Shown here: piece after piece, positions 8,056 to 16,361 of the stretch
Layout: every line of letters starts with the position of its first letter
How positions within the stretch are numbered: position 1 is the stretch's first letter
Assembly: GCF_014646115.1 (NCBI RefSeq)
Contig: NZ_BMMV01000013.1
Location: 158,659 to 222,658, forward strand
From: Streptomyces camponoticapitis
GTDB taxonomy: Bacteria > Actinomycetota > Actinomycetes > Streptomycetales > Streptomycetaceae
DNA length: 64,000 bases
Reading direction: 5' to 3'
The notes under the pieces: model-generated
What the model saw: the letters and a program-made list of their open reading frames with translations, nothing else
Databases searched by the model: none
What the model was told of the DNA's origin: nothing
Made by a program: the position numbers and the translations under genes

Positions 8056-10107
8056 GTGCCGAAACTGACCGACGTGCCCAAACGGATCCTGATCGGCAGG
8101 GCGCTGCGTAGCGACAGGCTGGGGGAAACACTCCTCCCCAAACGCATCGCGCTGCCTGTCTTCGCCTCCGACCCGCTTTCCTCGGTGGCGTACGCGCCGG
8201 GGGAAGTCCTCCTGGTGCTCTCCATCGCGGGCGCGTCGGCCTACCACTTCAGCCCGTGGATCGCGGCGGCCGTCGTGGTCCTGATGTTCACCGTCGTCGC
8301 CTCCTACCGGCAGAACGTGCACGCCTACCCGAGCGGCGGCGGCGACTACGAGGTCGCCAACACCAACCTCGGCCCCAAGGCCGGTCTGACCGTCGCGAGC
8401 GCGCTGCTCGTCGACTACGTCCTGACCGTGGCCGTCTCCATCTCCTCCGGCGTGGAGAATCTCGGCTCGGCGATCCCCTTCGTGATCGAGAACAAGATCA
8501 TGTGCGCGATCGGGATAATCGTCATCCTGACGCTGATGAATCTGCGCGGCGTCAGGGAATCGGGCAAGCTCTTCGCCATCCCCACGTACATCTTCGTCAC
8601 CGGCGTCTTCATCATGATCGTGTGGGGCGCCTACCGCGGGCTCGTGCTCAACGACAGCATGCGGGCGCCCACGGCCAACTTCGAGATCAAGCCCGAGGAG
8701 GGCGATCTCGCCGGTTTCGCGCTGGTCTTCCTGCTGCTGCGCGCGTTCTCCTCCGGCTGTGCGGCCCTCACCGGCGTCGAGGCCATCAGCAACGGCGTCC
8801 CCGCCTTCCGCAAGCCCAAGAGCAGGAACGCCGCGACGACCCTCGCGCTGATGGGCACCCTGGCCGTCACCATGTTCTGCGGCATCATCGGCCTGGCCAT
8901 GGCCACCGATGTGAAGATGGCCGAGTTCCCGGGCCGGGACCTGCTCCGCGACGGGGTGCCGGTCGGCGACGGCTACGTCCAGAACCCGGTCATCACCCAG
9001 GTCGCCGCCGCCGTCTTCGGCTCGGACACCTTCTTCTTCGTCCTGCTCGCCGGGGCCACCGCGCTCGTGCTGTTCCTGGCCGCCAACACCGCGTACAACG
9101 GCTTCCCGCTCCTCGGCTCGATCCTCGCGCAGGACCGCTACCTGCCGCGTCAGCTCCACACCCGCGGCGACCGCCTCGCCTTCTCCAACGGCATCGTGCT
9201 GCTGGCCGGCGCCGCCATCCTGCTGGTCTGGCTGTACGGGGCCGACTCGACCAAGCTGATCCAGCTCTACATCGTCGGCGTCTTCGTCTCCTTCACCCTC
9301 AGCCAGACGGGCATGGTCCGGCACTGGAACCGCCATCTGCGCACCGAGCGCGACAAGGCCAAGCGCCGCCACATGATCCGCTCCCGCGCGATCAACACCT
9401 TCGGCGCCTTCTTCACCGGGCTCGTCCTGATCGTCGTCCTGGCCACCAAGTTCACGCACGGCGCGTGGGTCGCGCTGCTCGGCATGGTGATCTTCTACGG
9501 GACGATGACCGCGATCCGCCGGCACTACGACCATGTGGCCCGGGAGATCGCGGCGGCGGAGAGCCCCGGCGAGGACGGCGTACGCCCGTCCCGCGTACAC
9601 ACCATCGTGCTGGTCTCCAAACTCCACAAGCCGACGCTGCGCGCCCTCGCGTTCGCCAAGCTGACCCGGTCGGACCGGCTGGAGGCACTCAGCATCAATG
9701 TCGACCCCGCCGAGACGAAGCAGCTCAGGGACGAGTGGGAACGGCGCGGTATCAACGTGCCGCTGAAGATCCTCGACTCCCCGTACCGGGAGATCACCCG
9801 GCCGGTCATCGAGTACGTACGGGGCCTGCGCACCGAGAATCCGCGCGACGTGATCAGCATCTTCATCCCCGAGTACGTGGTCGGCCGCTGGTTCGAGCAG
9901 GTGCTGCACAACCAGAGCGCGCTACGGCTCAAGGGGCGGCTGCTCTTCACACCGGGCGTGATGGTGACCTCGGTGCCGTACCAGCTGGAGTCCTCGGAGG
10001 TCGCGAAGAAGAGGGCGAGGCGGCGCGCGGAGTGGAACGCGCCGGGCGCGGTGCGGCGGGGGCCGGTGGACACACGGACGAAGAAGGAGCCGACGGAGAA
10101 GCCCTGA
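8056..10107 (+). CDS. APC superfamily amino acid/potassium-type permease
   Basis: This 683-aa integral membrane transporter of the amino acid-polyamine-organocation superfamily has twelve or so hydrophobic segments between about residues 45 and 485. Typical features are FASDPLSSVAYAPGEVL in TM1, the SGGGDY loop, and SGCAALTGVEAISNGVP. A cytoplasmic C-terminal domain (about 500-683) resembles the tail of KUP-like and CimH-like permeases. The GTG at 8056 is chosen because the conserved N-terminus begins there (VPKLTDVPKRILIGRALRSD); the frame is open far upstream without homology. Two TrkA-type subunits are encoded nearby and could regulate it. An RNA methyltransferase gene follows after about 100 bp. 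Confidence 0.88.
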   Translation: MPKLTDVPKRILIGRALRSDRLGETLLPKRIALPVFASDPLSSVAYAPGEVLLVLSIAGASAYHFSPWIAAAVVVLMFTVVASYRQNVHAYPSGGGDYEVANTNLGPKAGLTVASALLVDYVLTVAVSISSGVENLGSAIPFVIENKIMCAIGIIVILTLMNLRGVRESGKLFAIPTYIFVTGVFIMIVWGAYRGLVLNDSMRAPTANFEIKPEEGDLAGFALVFLLLRAFSSGCAALTGVEAISNGVPAFRKPKSRNAATTLALMGTLAVTMFCGIIGLAMATDVKMAEFPGRDLLRDGVPVGDGYVQNPVITQVAAAVFGSDTFFFVLLAGATALVLFLAANTAYNGFPLLGSILAQDRYLPRQLHTRGDRLAFSNGIVLLAGAAILLVWLYGADSTKLIQLYIVGVFVSFTLSQTGMVRHWNRHLRTERDKAKRRHMIRSRAINTFGAFFTGLVLIVVLATKFTHGAWVALLGMVIFYGTMTAIRRHYDHVAREIAAAESPGEDGVRPSRVHTIVLVSKLHKPTLRALAFAKLTRSDRLEALSINVDPAETKQLRDEWERRGINVPLKILDSPYREITRPVIEYVRGLRTENPRDVISIFIPEYVVGRWFEQVLHNQSALRLKGRLLFTPGVMVTSVPYQLESSEVAKKRARRRAEWNAPGAVRRGPVDTRTKKEPTEKP

Positions 10108-10210
10108 GGCCTCGGTGTGGCGATGGCCGGTGCCGCCCGCACGTAGACTGGCTGGCTGCCGTCCGTCCGTCGCTTCCAGCCCCCTTTGACCTTTTGGAGC
10201 CCAGCCCCTC

Positions 10211-11593
10211 ATGCAGACAGAACCGCAGCCTTCGGAGCAGGCTCCAGCTCCCGAGCGGGCCACAGCTCCAGCTCCGGAGCGGGCCTCGCTGGTCGGGGAG
10301 GAGTACGAGGTCGAGGTCGGCCCCGTCGCGCACGGCGGCCACTGCATCGCCCGCACCGACGAGGGCCGGGTGCTCTTCGTACGGCACACGTTGCCCGGCG
10401 AGAAGATCATCGCCCGCGTGACGGACGGCGACGAGGGCTCGCGCTATCTGCGCGCCGACGCCGTCGAGATCCTGGACGCCTCCAAGGACCGCGTCGAGGC
10501 CCCCTGCCCGTACGCGGGCCCGGGCATGTGCGGCGGGTGCGACTGGCAGCACGCCAAGCCGGGCGCGCAGCGGCGCCTCAAGGGCGAGGTCATCACCGAG
10601 CAGCTCCAGCGGCTGGCCGGGCTCACTCCCGAGGAGGCGGGCTGGGACGGCACGGTCATGCCCGCGCCGGGCGACAAGGTGCCCGCCGGCGAGGTGCCCC
10701 AGTGGCGTACGCGCGTGCAGTACGCCGTCGACGCCGACGGCCGGGCCGGACTGCGCAAGCACCGCTCGCACGAGGTGCAGCCCGTCGACCACTGCATGAT
10801 CGCCTCCGCCGGCGTCAGCGAACTGGGCGTCGAGAAGCGCGAATGGCCGCAGATGGCCTCGGTCGAGGCGATCGCCGCCTCCGGCTCGGGCGACCGTCAG
10901 GTGATCCTCGCGCCCGTCAAGGGCGGCCGGCTCCCGCTGGTCGAGCTGGACAAGCCGGTGTCCGTCCTGCGCGTGGAGGAGCACGACGGGGGAGTGCACC
11001 GGGTCCACGGCCGCGCCTTCGTCCGCGAACGCGCCGACGACCGCACCTGGCGCATCGGCATGGGCGGCTTCTGGCAGGTCCACCCGAAGGCCCCCGAGGT
11101 CCTGGTGGAGGCCGTGATGCAGGGCCTGATGCCGCGCAAGGGCGAGACGGCCCTGGACCTCTACTGCGGGGTGGGGCTGTTCGCGGGGGCGATCGCCCAA
11201 CGGGTCGGCGAGACGGGCGCGGTGCTGGGCATCGAATCCGGCAGGCGCGCGGCGGAGGACGCCCAGTACAACCTCCAGGACCTCCCCCGCGTCCGCATCG
11301 AGCACGGCAAGGTCGACACGGTCCTGCCCCGCACCCAGATCACCGAGACGGACCTGATCGTCCTGGACCCCCCACGCGCGGGCGCCGGCAAACAGGTCGT
11401 CAACCACCTCGCGGGCCTGGGCGCCCGCCGCATCGCCTACGTGGCCTGCGACCCGGCGGCACTCGCCCGCGACCTGGCGTATTTCCACGAGGCGGGCTAC
11501 AAACCGCGCACGCTGCGCGCGTTCGACCTGTTCCCGATGACGCACCACGTGGAGTGCGTGGCGATCCTGGAGCCGGTGAAGAAGGACGGCTGA
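10211..11593 (+). CDS. TrmA/RumA-family RNA m5U methyltransferase-like protein
   Basis: This 460-aa SAM-dependent RNA methyltransferase has an N-terminal Pro/Glu/Ala linker with a small repeat (about 6-25), a TRAM domain (about 28-88), a 4Fe-4S site (Cys99, Cys107 and Cys110 in CPYAGPGMCGGC, plus Cys198 as the likely fourth), a central domain, and a Rossmann catalytic domain with LDLYCGVGLFAGA (SAM), VLDPPRAGAG, and the nucleophile Cys in AYVACDPAALARDL. The general base Glu is in HHVECVAIL. The family makes 5-methyluridine in 23S rRNA or tRNA. Which uridine is modified cannot be told from sequence. Confidence 0.9.
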   Translation: MQTEPQPSEQAPAPERATAPAPERASLVGEEYEVEVGPVAHGGHCIARTDEGRVLFVRHTLPGEKIIARVTDGDEGSRYLRADAVEILDASKDRVEAPCPYAGPGMCGGCDWQHAKPGAQRRLKGEVITEQLQRLAGLTPEEAGWDGTVMPAPGDKVPAGEVPQWRTRVQYAVDADGRAGLRKHRSHEVQPVDHCMIASAGVSELGVEKREWPQMASVEAIAASGSGDRQVILAPVKGGRLPLVELDKPVSVLRVEEHDGGVHRVHGRAFVRERADDRTWRIGMGGFWQVHPKAPEVLVEAVMQGLMPRKGETALDLYCGVGLFAGAIAQRVGETGAVLGIESGRRAAEDAQYNLQDLPRVRIEHGKVDTVLPRTQITETDLIVLDPPRAGAGKQVVNHLAGLGARRIAYVACDPAALARDLAYFHEAGYKPRTLRAFDLFPMTHHVECVAILEPVKKDG

Positions 11594-11602
11594 CCCGCGG
11601 GT

Positions 11603-11995
11603 TCAGGCGAGGCAGGCCTCGGCGACCTCGGTGTCCTGGGGGACCCGGCCGCCGGAGACGCCGACCGCGCCGATGACGCGGCCGTCGCGGACGATGGGCA
11701 GGCCGCCGCCGAAGGTCACCAGGCCGCCGTTGGTGACCTCGATGTTGTACAGCTCGCCGCCGGGCTGGGAGAGCCCGCCGATGTCGGCGGTCGGCATCTT
11801 GAAGTAGACCGCGGTCCTGGCCTTGGTGATCGCGATGTCGATCGAGCCCAGCCAGGCGTCCTCCATCCGGGAGAAGTGCAGAAGGTGACCCGCGTCGTCC
11901 ACCACGGCGACGTTCATGGGCACGCCCATCTCGGTGGCTTTGGCGATGCCGGCCACAGTCCGGTCCATCGCTTCCTGCAGCGTCAGTGCGGTCAC
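11603..11995 (-). CDS. GlcG/HbpS-family (DUF336) protein
   Basis: This 130-aa protein has the GlcG/HbpS heme-degrading-like fold. It shows the typical MNVAVVDDAGHLLHFSRMEDAWLGSIDIAITKA and GGLPIVRDGRVIGAVGVSGG motifs. HbpS of S. reticuli is an extracellular heme-binding protein, but this copy has no signal peptide and is the size of the cytoplasmic GlcG-like members. The residues for heme binding cannot be judged here. It converges with the methyltransferase gene, 10 bp apart. Confidence 0.88.
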   Translation of the reverse strand: MTALTLQEAMDRTVAGIAKATEMGVPMNVAVVDDAGHLLHFSRMEDAWLGSIDIAITKARTAVYFKMPTADIGGLSQPGGELYNIEVTNGGLVTFGGGLPIVRDGRVIGAVGVSGGRVPQDTEVAEACLA

Positions 11996-12145
11996 TGTTC
12001 CTGGTCCTTCCCGGCGTTCGCCCCTCTGGCGGGGCGCGCGAGCTGAGAGTGCATAGGCGGATTTGTGGCGGAACCTACCGTATTCGGGCGCTGTGGACCG
12101 GGAGGCCGCGAGGCTCTGTCACGGGAGGTCGGAGACGTCCTGTCG

Positions 12146-13273
12146 TCAAGAAGGCGGCCTCGACGGTGACGACGACGCATGGAGGCCGCTCTTCACCGGC
12201 CCGTCGGGCCCGCCTTGCTGTGGCAGCAGGGCGGTCGTCGGGGGGCCCTCGGGTGAGGGGCTCGCGGGCTTCGACGGGCTCGTGGGGCGGAGTTCGCGGC
12301 GTGCCAGGCGCCGGCACAAGTGCCCCAGTGCGAGGTAGAAGCGGTCGGGGAGGAAGATCAGGTCCGCGACGATCATCGCGCCGGAGAAGAGCGGCAGGCC
12401 CATGAGTACCGCGATTCCGATGTGCATGCCCAACAGCATCGTGAGAACGGGGTACTTGAGCCTGCCGAACAGGACGAACGGGAACGCGACCTGGAGGAGC
12501 ACCGTCGCGTATCCGGTGATCGCGAGCAGTACGGTCTGCTCGTCCGCGATCTGTGAGAGCGCGGGCCAGGGCCGGAAGAGGTCGAGATTCAGTACGTAGT
12601 GCAGGGCGGTGCCGCCGCCCCACGTACCGCCCTGCACCTTGTAGAGGCCGGCCGATCCGTAGAGGAAACAGACCTGGACGGCGATGACGATCAGTCCGCA
12701 GTTGTGCAGCACCGTGACCAACGTGGTGCGTGCCCAGCGGAGTTGACCGGTCGGCGCCGTCGTACGGCCGTCGCCCGCCGCTCCGTGCCGGGCCGCCCTG
12801 CGCGCGTCCAGGGACCAGCGCCGCCCGCAGGCGGTGAGCACGAGGTAGAAGGCCATCAGCAGGATGAGGTTGTCGCCGCCGTCCGTCATGAAGATCGACC
12901 GGGAGTGGAACGAGGCCACGAGGAGGGCGAAGAGGACGGACATGGCGCGAGTTCGCCAGCCGAGCGCGAACAGCGCGGAGACGACGACCGCCAGCGCGTA
13001 GCAGAGCTCGAAGTAGGTCCGGCTGTCCGACAGGGCGAGGATGCTGGCCCAGCCGGTCTGGTCGTAGAGCTCGGCCGCGAGCTCCGGGGTCCACGGCGAA
13101 CCGGGCCCCCAGATCTCGTCGCGATGCGGGAACTCCCTCAGCAGGAAGCCCAGATAGAGCAGGCCGTAGCCGATGCGCAGCACCGCCGTGGCGTACAGCG
13201 AGAGCGGCCGTTCGGTGAGCAGGGCGTACAGACGCCTGCTCCGGTCGCGGACGGAGAGCCGTTCAGTTGCCAT
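12146..13273 (-). CDS. HTTM-domain membrane protein
   Basis: This 375-aa polytopic protein has the HTTM (horizontally transferred transmembrane) domain, which also forms the N-terminal part of vitamin K-dependent gamma-carboxylases. Hydrophobic segments are seen at about 25-50, 90-110, 115-150, 185-215, 250-270 and 275-310. The loops contain conserved residues such as MTDGGDNLILL and YGSAGLYKVQGGTWGGGTALHY. The C-terminal tail (about 330-375) is low-complexity Pro/Ser. Its start overlaps the end of the DUF5819 gene by 11 bp. These two families occur together in Streptomyces, so they probably act as a membrane pair. Substrate unknown. Confidence 0.85.
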   Translation of the reverse strand: MATERLSVRDRSRRLYALLTERPLSLYATAVLRIGYGLLYLGFLLREFPHRDEIWGPGSPWTPELAAELYDQTGWASILALSDSRTYFELCYALAVVVSALFALGWRTRAMSVLFALLVASFHSRSIFMTDGGDNLILLMAFYLVLTACGRRWSLDARRAARHGAAGDGRTTAPTGQLRWARTTLVTVLHNCGLIVIAVQVCFLYGSAGLYKVQGGTWGGGTALHYVLNLDLFRPWPALSQIADEQTVLLAITGYATVLLQVAFPFVLFGRLKYPVLTMLLGMHIGIAVLMGLPLFSGAMIVADLIFLPDRFYLALGHLCRRLARRELRPTSPSKPASPSPEGPPTTALLPQQGGPDGPVKSGLHASSSPSRPPS

Positions 13274-14024
13274 CGGAGGTCACCTTCCACCAGGGCAGGA
13301 GCCGGGTCTCGAGGTTTTTCGGCGGGCTCTGGGCCGTACGCGTACCGTCCGGCCTCAGGGCCGTGACGGGCACGGTGACGACCCGGAGCTGGATGAACGG
13401 GGCGGCTTTGCCGAAGTGGTCACTCGTCCGCGCCACCGCGATGTTGCGCAGGTACTTCTGCATCATCACGGCGCGCGCCGAAGGCGACTCGTCGCTCCCG
13501 CCGTGCAGTTCGAGGTACGACGTCCATGCCCGGCGCAACTCGTTCTGCGCGGTGTGGCTGGGGAAGGGGCTGTGCTCGACGGCCGCCTTGTCCACGGCCG
13601 TCAGGTCGAACCACTCGCTCACCTGGACCGTTCCGTCGGCCGCGGTGCGTGCCGTGCGCGCGGAGATCTGCCGGTTGACGGAGTCCGGGTCGGGGGCGAA
13701 GAGCCGCCAGTTCTGCTCGAAGAGCGGATAGACCCAGGCATTGATCTGCCGGCTGTAGCGCTGTGAGACGGCGTTGGAAGGCGCGATGTGCAGGAACACC
13801 AATACCGCGTGGGTCAGCACGGTCGCCAGGCAGAGGAATACGACGGTACGCAATCCCACCCGCAGTACGCGGGAGGTGGCCCGTACTCCCGGGGGGCCGG
13901 ATTCCCGTACCTCCGCCGAATCCGGTCTCTGTTCCGTATCGGTTGTTCCAGCGGATTCAACCGACTCAACTGATTCCAACGAATCAATTCCGCCCGGCAC
14001 CGACACCCACCCTGTCTTTTTCAT
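13263..14024 (-). CDS. DUF5819 family membrane-anchored protein
   Basis: This 253-aa protein has a Ser/Glu-rich N-terminus with serine-glutamate-valine repeats (about 14-50), one membrane helix (about 58-78, LRTVVFLCLATVLTHAVLVF) and an extracytoplasmic domain (about 85-250). That domain contains the family features NAWVYPLFEQNWRLFAPDP and a basic C-terminus with LPWWKV. It is the first gene of a two-gene operon with the HTTM protein, whose start overlaps its stop. Function is not known; the pairing is similar to carboxylase-like HTTM modules with a luminal partner. Confidence 0.82.
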   Translation of the reverse strand: MKKTGWVSVPGGIDSLESVESVESAGTTDTEQRPDSAEVRESGPPGVRATSRVLRVGLRTVVFLCLATVLTHAVLVFLHIAPSNAVSQRYSRQINAWVYPLFEQNWRLFAPDPDSVNRQISARTARTAADGTVQVSEWFDLTAVDKAAVEHSPFPSHTAQNELRRAWTSYLELHGGSDESPSARAVMMQKYLRNIAVARTSDHFGKAAPFIQLRVVTVPVTALRPDGTRTAQSPPKNLETRLLPWWKVTSDGN

Positions 14025-14066
14025 ATCAGCTACTCACGCCCGGAGTTCTCGCGGGATTTCCTGGGA

Positions 14067-14105
14067 CGCCGCGCGGCGGAATCGATGAGATTCCACCGCG
14101 CGGCG
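14067..14105 (-). terminator. Hairpin terminator after the ice-binding-like gene
   Basis: CGCCGCGCGG-C-GGAATC pairs with GATTCC-A-CCGCGCGGCG around a 5-base loop, with one mismatched pair inside the stem. It lies 20 bp beyond the stop codon of the minus-strand gene at 14126. Confidence 0.7.
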
Positions 14106-14125
14106 AGATCCGTGGTTCGGTCTCG

Positions 14126-15424
14126 TCAGGCCAGGTGCTCGGGCTTGTCGCCGTAGCCGCCGTGCTCCGAGGGCCTGTCGCCCTCGTCGCCCTCGTCGTC
14201 GCCGTAGCCCGGCTGCTCATCACCGTGGTCCGGCTTTCCGTGGTCCGGCTTCCCATGATCGTGGTCGGGCCGTCCGTGGTCGGGCTTGCCGTGGCCGTGG
14301 TGCGGCTTCCCCGGCTTGCCGCCGTGGCCGCCGCCGATGTTGCCCGCCGTGTTGCCCACCGTGTTGCCGGTCGTGTTGCCCGAGATGACTCCGCCCGAGG
14401 ACCCGCCGGTCGTAGCACCGGTCGTACCGCCCGAGGTGCCGCCCGTGGTGCCGCCGGTCACGACGCCGCCGAGTACGCCACCCAGCACGCCGCCGGTCGT
14501 GGCGCCGGTGGTCCCGCCGCCCAGCACACCGCCGAGTACGCCGCCGAGCACACTGCCGGTGGTTCCGGTGGTGGTGCCGGTCGTCGTTCCGGTCGTCGTT
14601 CCGGTGGTGGTGCCGGTGGTGGTACCGGTGGTGGTTCCCGTAGTGGTACCGGTGGTGGTGCCGGTCGTGGTCCCCGTGGTGGTGCTGGCGCAGCTGGGGC
14701 GGGTGATCCGGTTGGTGTCCAGGGTCACCGAGCCTTCACGGGCGAGCGCACGTCCGTCGATGCTCGCCCCGGTCGTGGCGCTGATCGAGGTCAGGGCCAG
14801 GATGTTGCCCACGAACGTCGAGTTGGTGCCCAGGGTGGCCGAACTGCCGATCTGCCAGAACACGTTGCACGCCGACGCGCCGTTGATCAGCGAGACCTGG
14901 CTGGCGGATGCGGTCGTCAGGGCGGAGCCGACCTGGAAGACCCAGACGGTGTTGGGGTTGTTCTGCGCGTCGAGGGTGAGGGTGCCGGTCAGGCCCAGGG
15001 TGGAGGGGGCGGTGTAGACGCCGCCGACCAGCGTCAGGCCGCCGGCGTCCGGCGGGAGCACCGCGTCCGTGGCCTGTCCCGCGGCGTTGTTGTACGCGGT
15101 GACGAGGTCGGTCTTGGCCTGCAGGGCCACCGCGTCCGCGGAGTGCTGGACACCGAGGACAAGGCCGGGCGGGAAGCCGGTGATGGACGTTCCGGGGCTC
15201 ACGCCGATGTCGCCGGTGATGACCGAGGGGCCGGTGTTGGTGATCGACTGACCGGCCAGGACGGCGAACGATTCGGTCGTGCCGAGGGGGACGGGCGTGG
15301 CGACGGCGAGGGCCTGGGTCGGCGTCACGGCCACCATCGCGGCGGCGACGGTCGCCGTGAGCGCGGTGGTGAGCCAGCCGGAAATGGATCGTTGTCTGGC
15401 CTTGCCACGGATGTTGAGCTTCAT
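14126..15424 (-). CDS. Secreted ice-binding-fold (DUF3494) protein with repeat tail
   Basis: This 432-aa secreted protein has a signal peptide (about residues 1-42, basic start then LTTALTATVAAAMVAVTPTQALA). A DUF3494 ice-binding beta-solenoid domain follows (about 45-240; FAVLAGQSITNTGPSVITGDIGVSPGTS, then NTVWVFQVGSALTT). Next come a threonine/glycine repeat region (TTTG units), Gly-Val-Leu-rich repeats, and a His/Lys/Pro/Asp tail with KPDHG repeats. There is no LPXTG motif. ATG at 15424 is favoured because it starts a clean signal peptide; ATG at 15433 is an alternative. In a non-polar Streptomyces this fold may serve adhesion or surface coating rather than freezing tolerance. Confidence 0.85.
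   Translation of the reverse strand: MKLNIRGKARQRSISGWLTTALTATVAAAMVAVTPTQALAVATPVPLGTTESFAVLAGQSITNTGPSVITGDIGVSPGTSITGFPPGLVLGVQHSADAVALQAKTDLVTAYNNAAGQATDAVLPPDAGGLTLVGGVYTAPSTLGLTGTLTLDAQNNPNTVWVFQVGSALTTASASQVSLINGASACNVFWQIGSSATLGTNSTFVGNILALTSISATTGASIDGRALAREGSVTLDTNRITRPSCASTTTGTTTGTTTGTTTGTTTGTTTGTTTGTTTGTTTGTTTGTTGSVLGGVLGGVLGGGTTGATTGGVLGGVLGGVVTGGTTGGTSGGTTGATTGGSSGGVISGNTTGNTVGNTAGNIGGGHGGKPGKPHHGHGKPDHGRPDHDHGKPDHGKPDHGDEQPGYGDDEGDEGDRPSEHGGYGDKPEHLA
14556..14683 (-). repeat. 12-bp tandem repeat encoding Thr-Thr-Thr-Gly units
   Basis: About ten copies of a degenerate 12-bp unit (plus strand GGTGGTGCCGGT-like) encode consecutive TTTG units of the surface protein. In-frame change in copy number would alter the stalk length without breaking the gene. 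Third-base variation between copies shows that the array is not newly amplified. Confidence 0.75.
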
Positions 15425-15849
15425 CGAGACCATTTCTCTGGGGAGACGGGGGCCGGCCGGGCCACTGCCGATCGCCCGGAAAGCCTTCATTCTGTCGCGG
15501 GCAGATTACGCATGAAATTTTCCTCCACAGCAATACACGCAGAGGAGTCCCGATGTATTCAGTTTCAATATAGTGAGAAGAATCTGGCGGGCATTACAAC
15601 GCCGTACGCCGAACGGTTCGGCCCTTTCCGGGCAGGTGGAATTAACTCTTATGCGGGATTATTAAAGACACGCACGACCGTTTTCCACACCCATGCGGGG
15701 GAGTTGCTCCGTCGCGGCTCGTGTCGGCTCGTCGGTTCCCGGTGGGGCCGGAGATCTCCGCATGGCCGGTGCTCCGGCGCTACTCCGATCGGGTGATGCC
15801 GTTACCTGGGGCTTGTGGCATATGCCGGATTCCTGCGTTACTGAACCTA

Positions 15850-16013
15850 TTCCAACCGATGGGCAGCCCGTACCGCTCGGGTTGCGTGGTGCCGGGGTGG
15901 GCTGTTCCTCCACACGTGGGGAGGGTGCAGGTCCGCCGGGATCGCGATGGGCATCCCGGGTGGGTTGGATCGCCAGTCGGTGCCGCTTACGCGGTGCCGA
16001 CTGGTCTTTTTTT
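15850..16013 (+). ncRNA. Candidate structured RNA ending in an intrinsic terminator
   Basis: A closing stem TCCAACC / GGTTGGA (about 15851-15857 with 15963-15969) encloses three hairpins. The first is GCAGCCCG..CGGGTTGC (15863-15885), the second CCTCC..GGAGG (15907-15924), and the third CCGGGAT..ATCCCGG (15936-15959). A terminator hairpin with a U-tract follows directly. This could be a small RNA or the aptamer and expression platform of an attenuator in front of the TIG-repeat gene. I do not recognise a known riboswitch class. Confidence 0.45.
15973..16013 (+). terminator. Intrinsic terminator with U-tract
   Basis: CCAGTCGG pairs with CCGACTGG, with a nested CCGC-TTAC-GCGG stem, followed by TCTTTTTTT. 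A true U-tract is uncommon in this GC-rich DNA. It stands about 350 bp before the TIG gene and belongs to no visible ORF. Confidence 0.8.
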
Positions 16014-16361
16014 ATGTGCCGGCTTGGTGGAGACCGATGGCGTACGCCGGTGGTACGCAGGCGCTCGCGGTGGCCCACTCGACCAACCGCCCGCCGTCCC
16101 TGGCGTCTTGTCAGGGGTTGGTCCGTATGGGGTACTTGGAACAGCGAACCGGTGGGCCGCCCATCCCATTACCGGGGATCACGACAAAGGGCGGTGTCTG
16201 CCGGTTCTTCCTTTGTGTGCCTACGAGGGAACTCCGTAACTCCGGCGGCACGGTTCAGCCGTTCGTCCTCCCGTGGGCCCTCCTTGAAGGTCGGCCCGGC
16301 GGTTTCCCGGTCCCGCTGTGTCCTCTGAGTCTGTCCTGTCCCGTCAGCGAGGAGTCTCCCC

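Larger units (their letters stand above)
15425..16361. other. Long non-coding interval with structured RNA potential
   Basis: This 937-bp gap separates the divergent ice-binding-like and TIG-protein genes. The part 15430-15700 is richer in A+T than its surroundings and probably holds the promoter(s). From about 15850 the plus strand can form many stems and a canonical terminator at 15973-16013. A second set follows: GACCAACC (16081-16088) pairs with GGTTGGTC (16116-16123) around a CCCTG/CAGGG hairpin, and GCGTA pairs with TACGC at 16040-16058. No protein-coding frame in the interval looks real. Confidence 0.6.

Noticed and set aside
12599..13366. Plus-strand open frames opposite the HTTM and DUF5819 genes
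   Set aside because: Low-complexity Glu/Arg/Gly shadow frames without ribosome binding sites or homology; the minus-strand genes have clear families and coupling.
15904..15932. A 29-base hairpin segment similar in shape to a type I-E CRISPR repeat
   Set aside because: Only one copy is present, there is no spacer periodicity and no cas gene in the window; it is better explained as a stem of the structured RNA.
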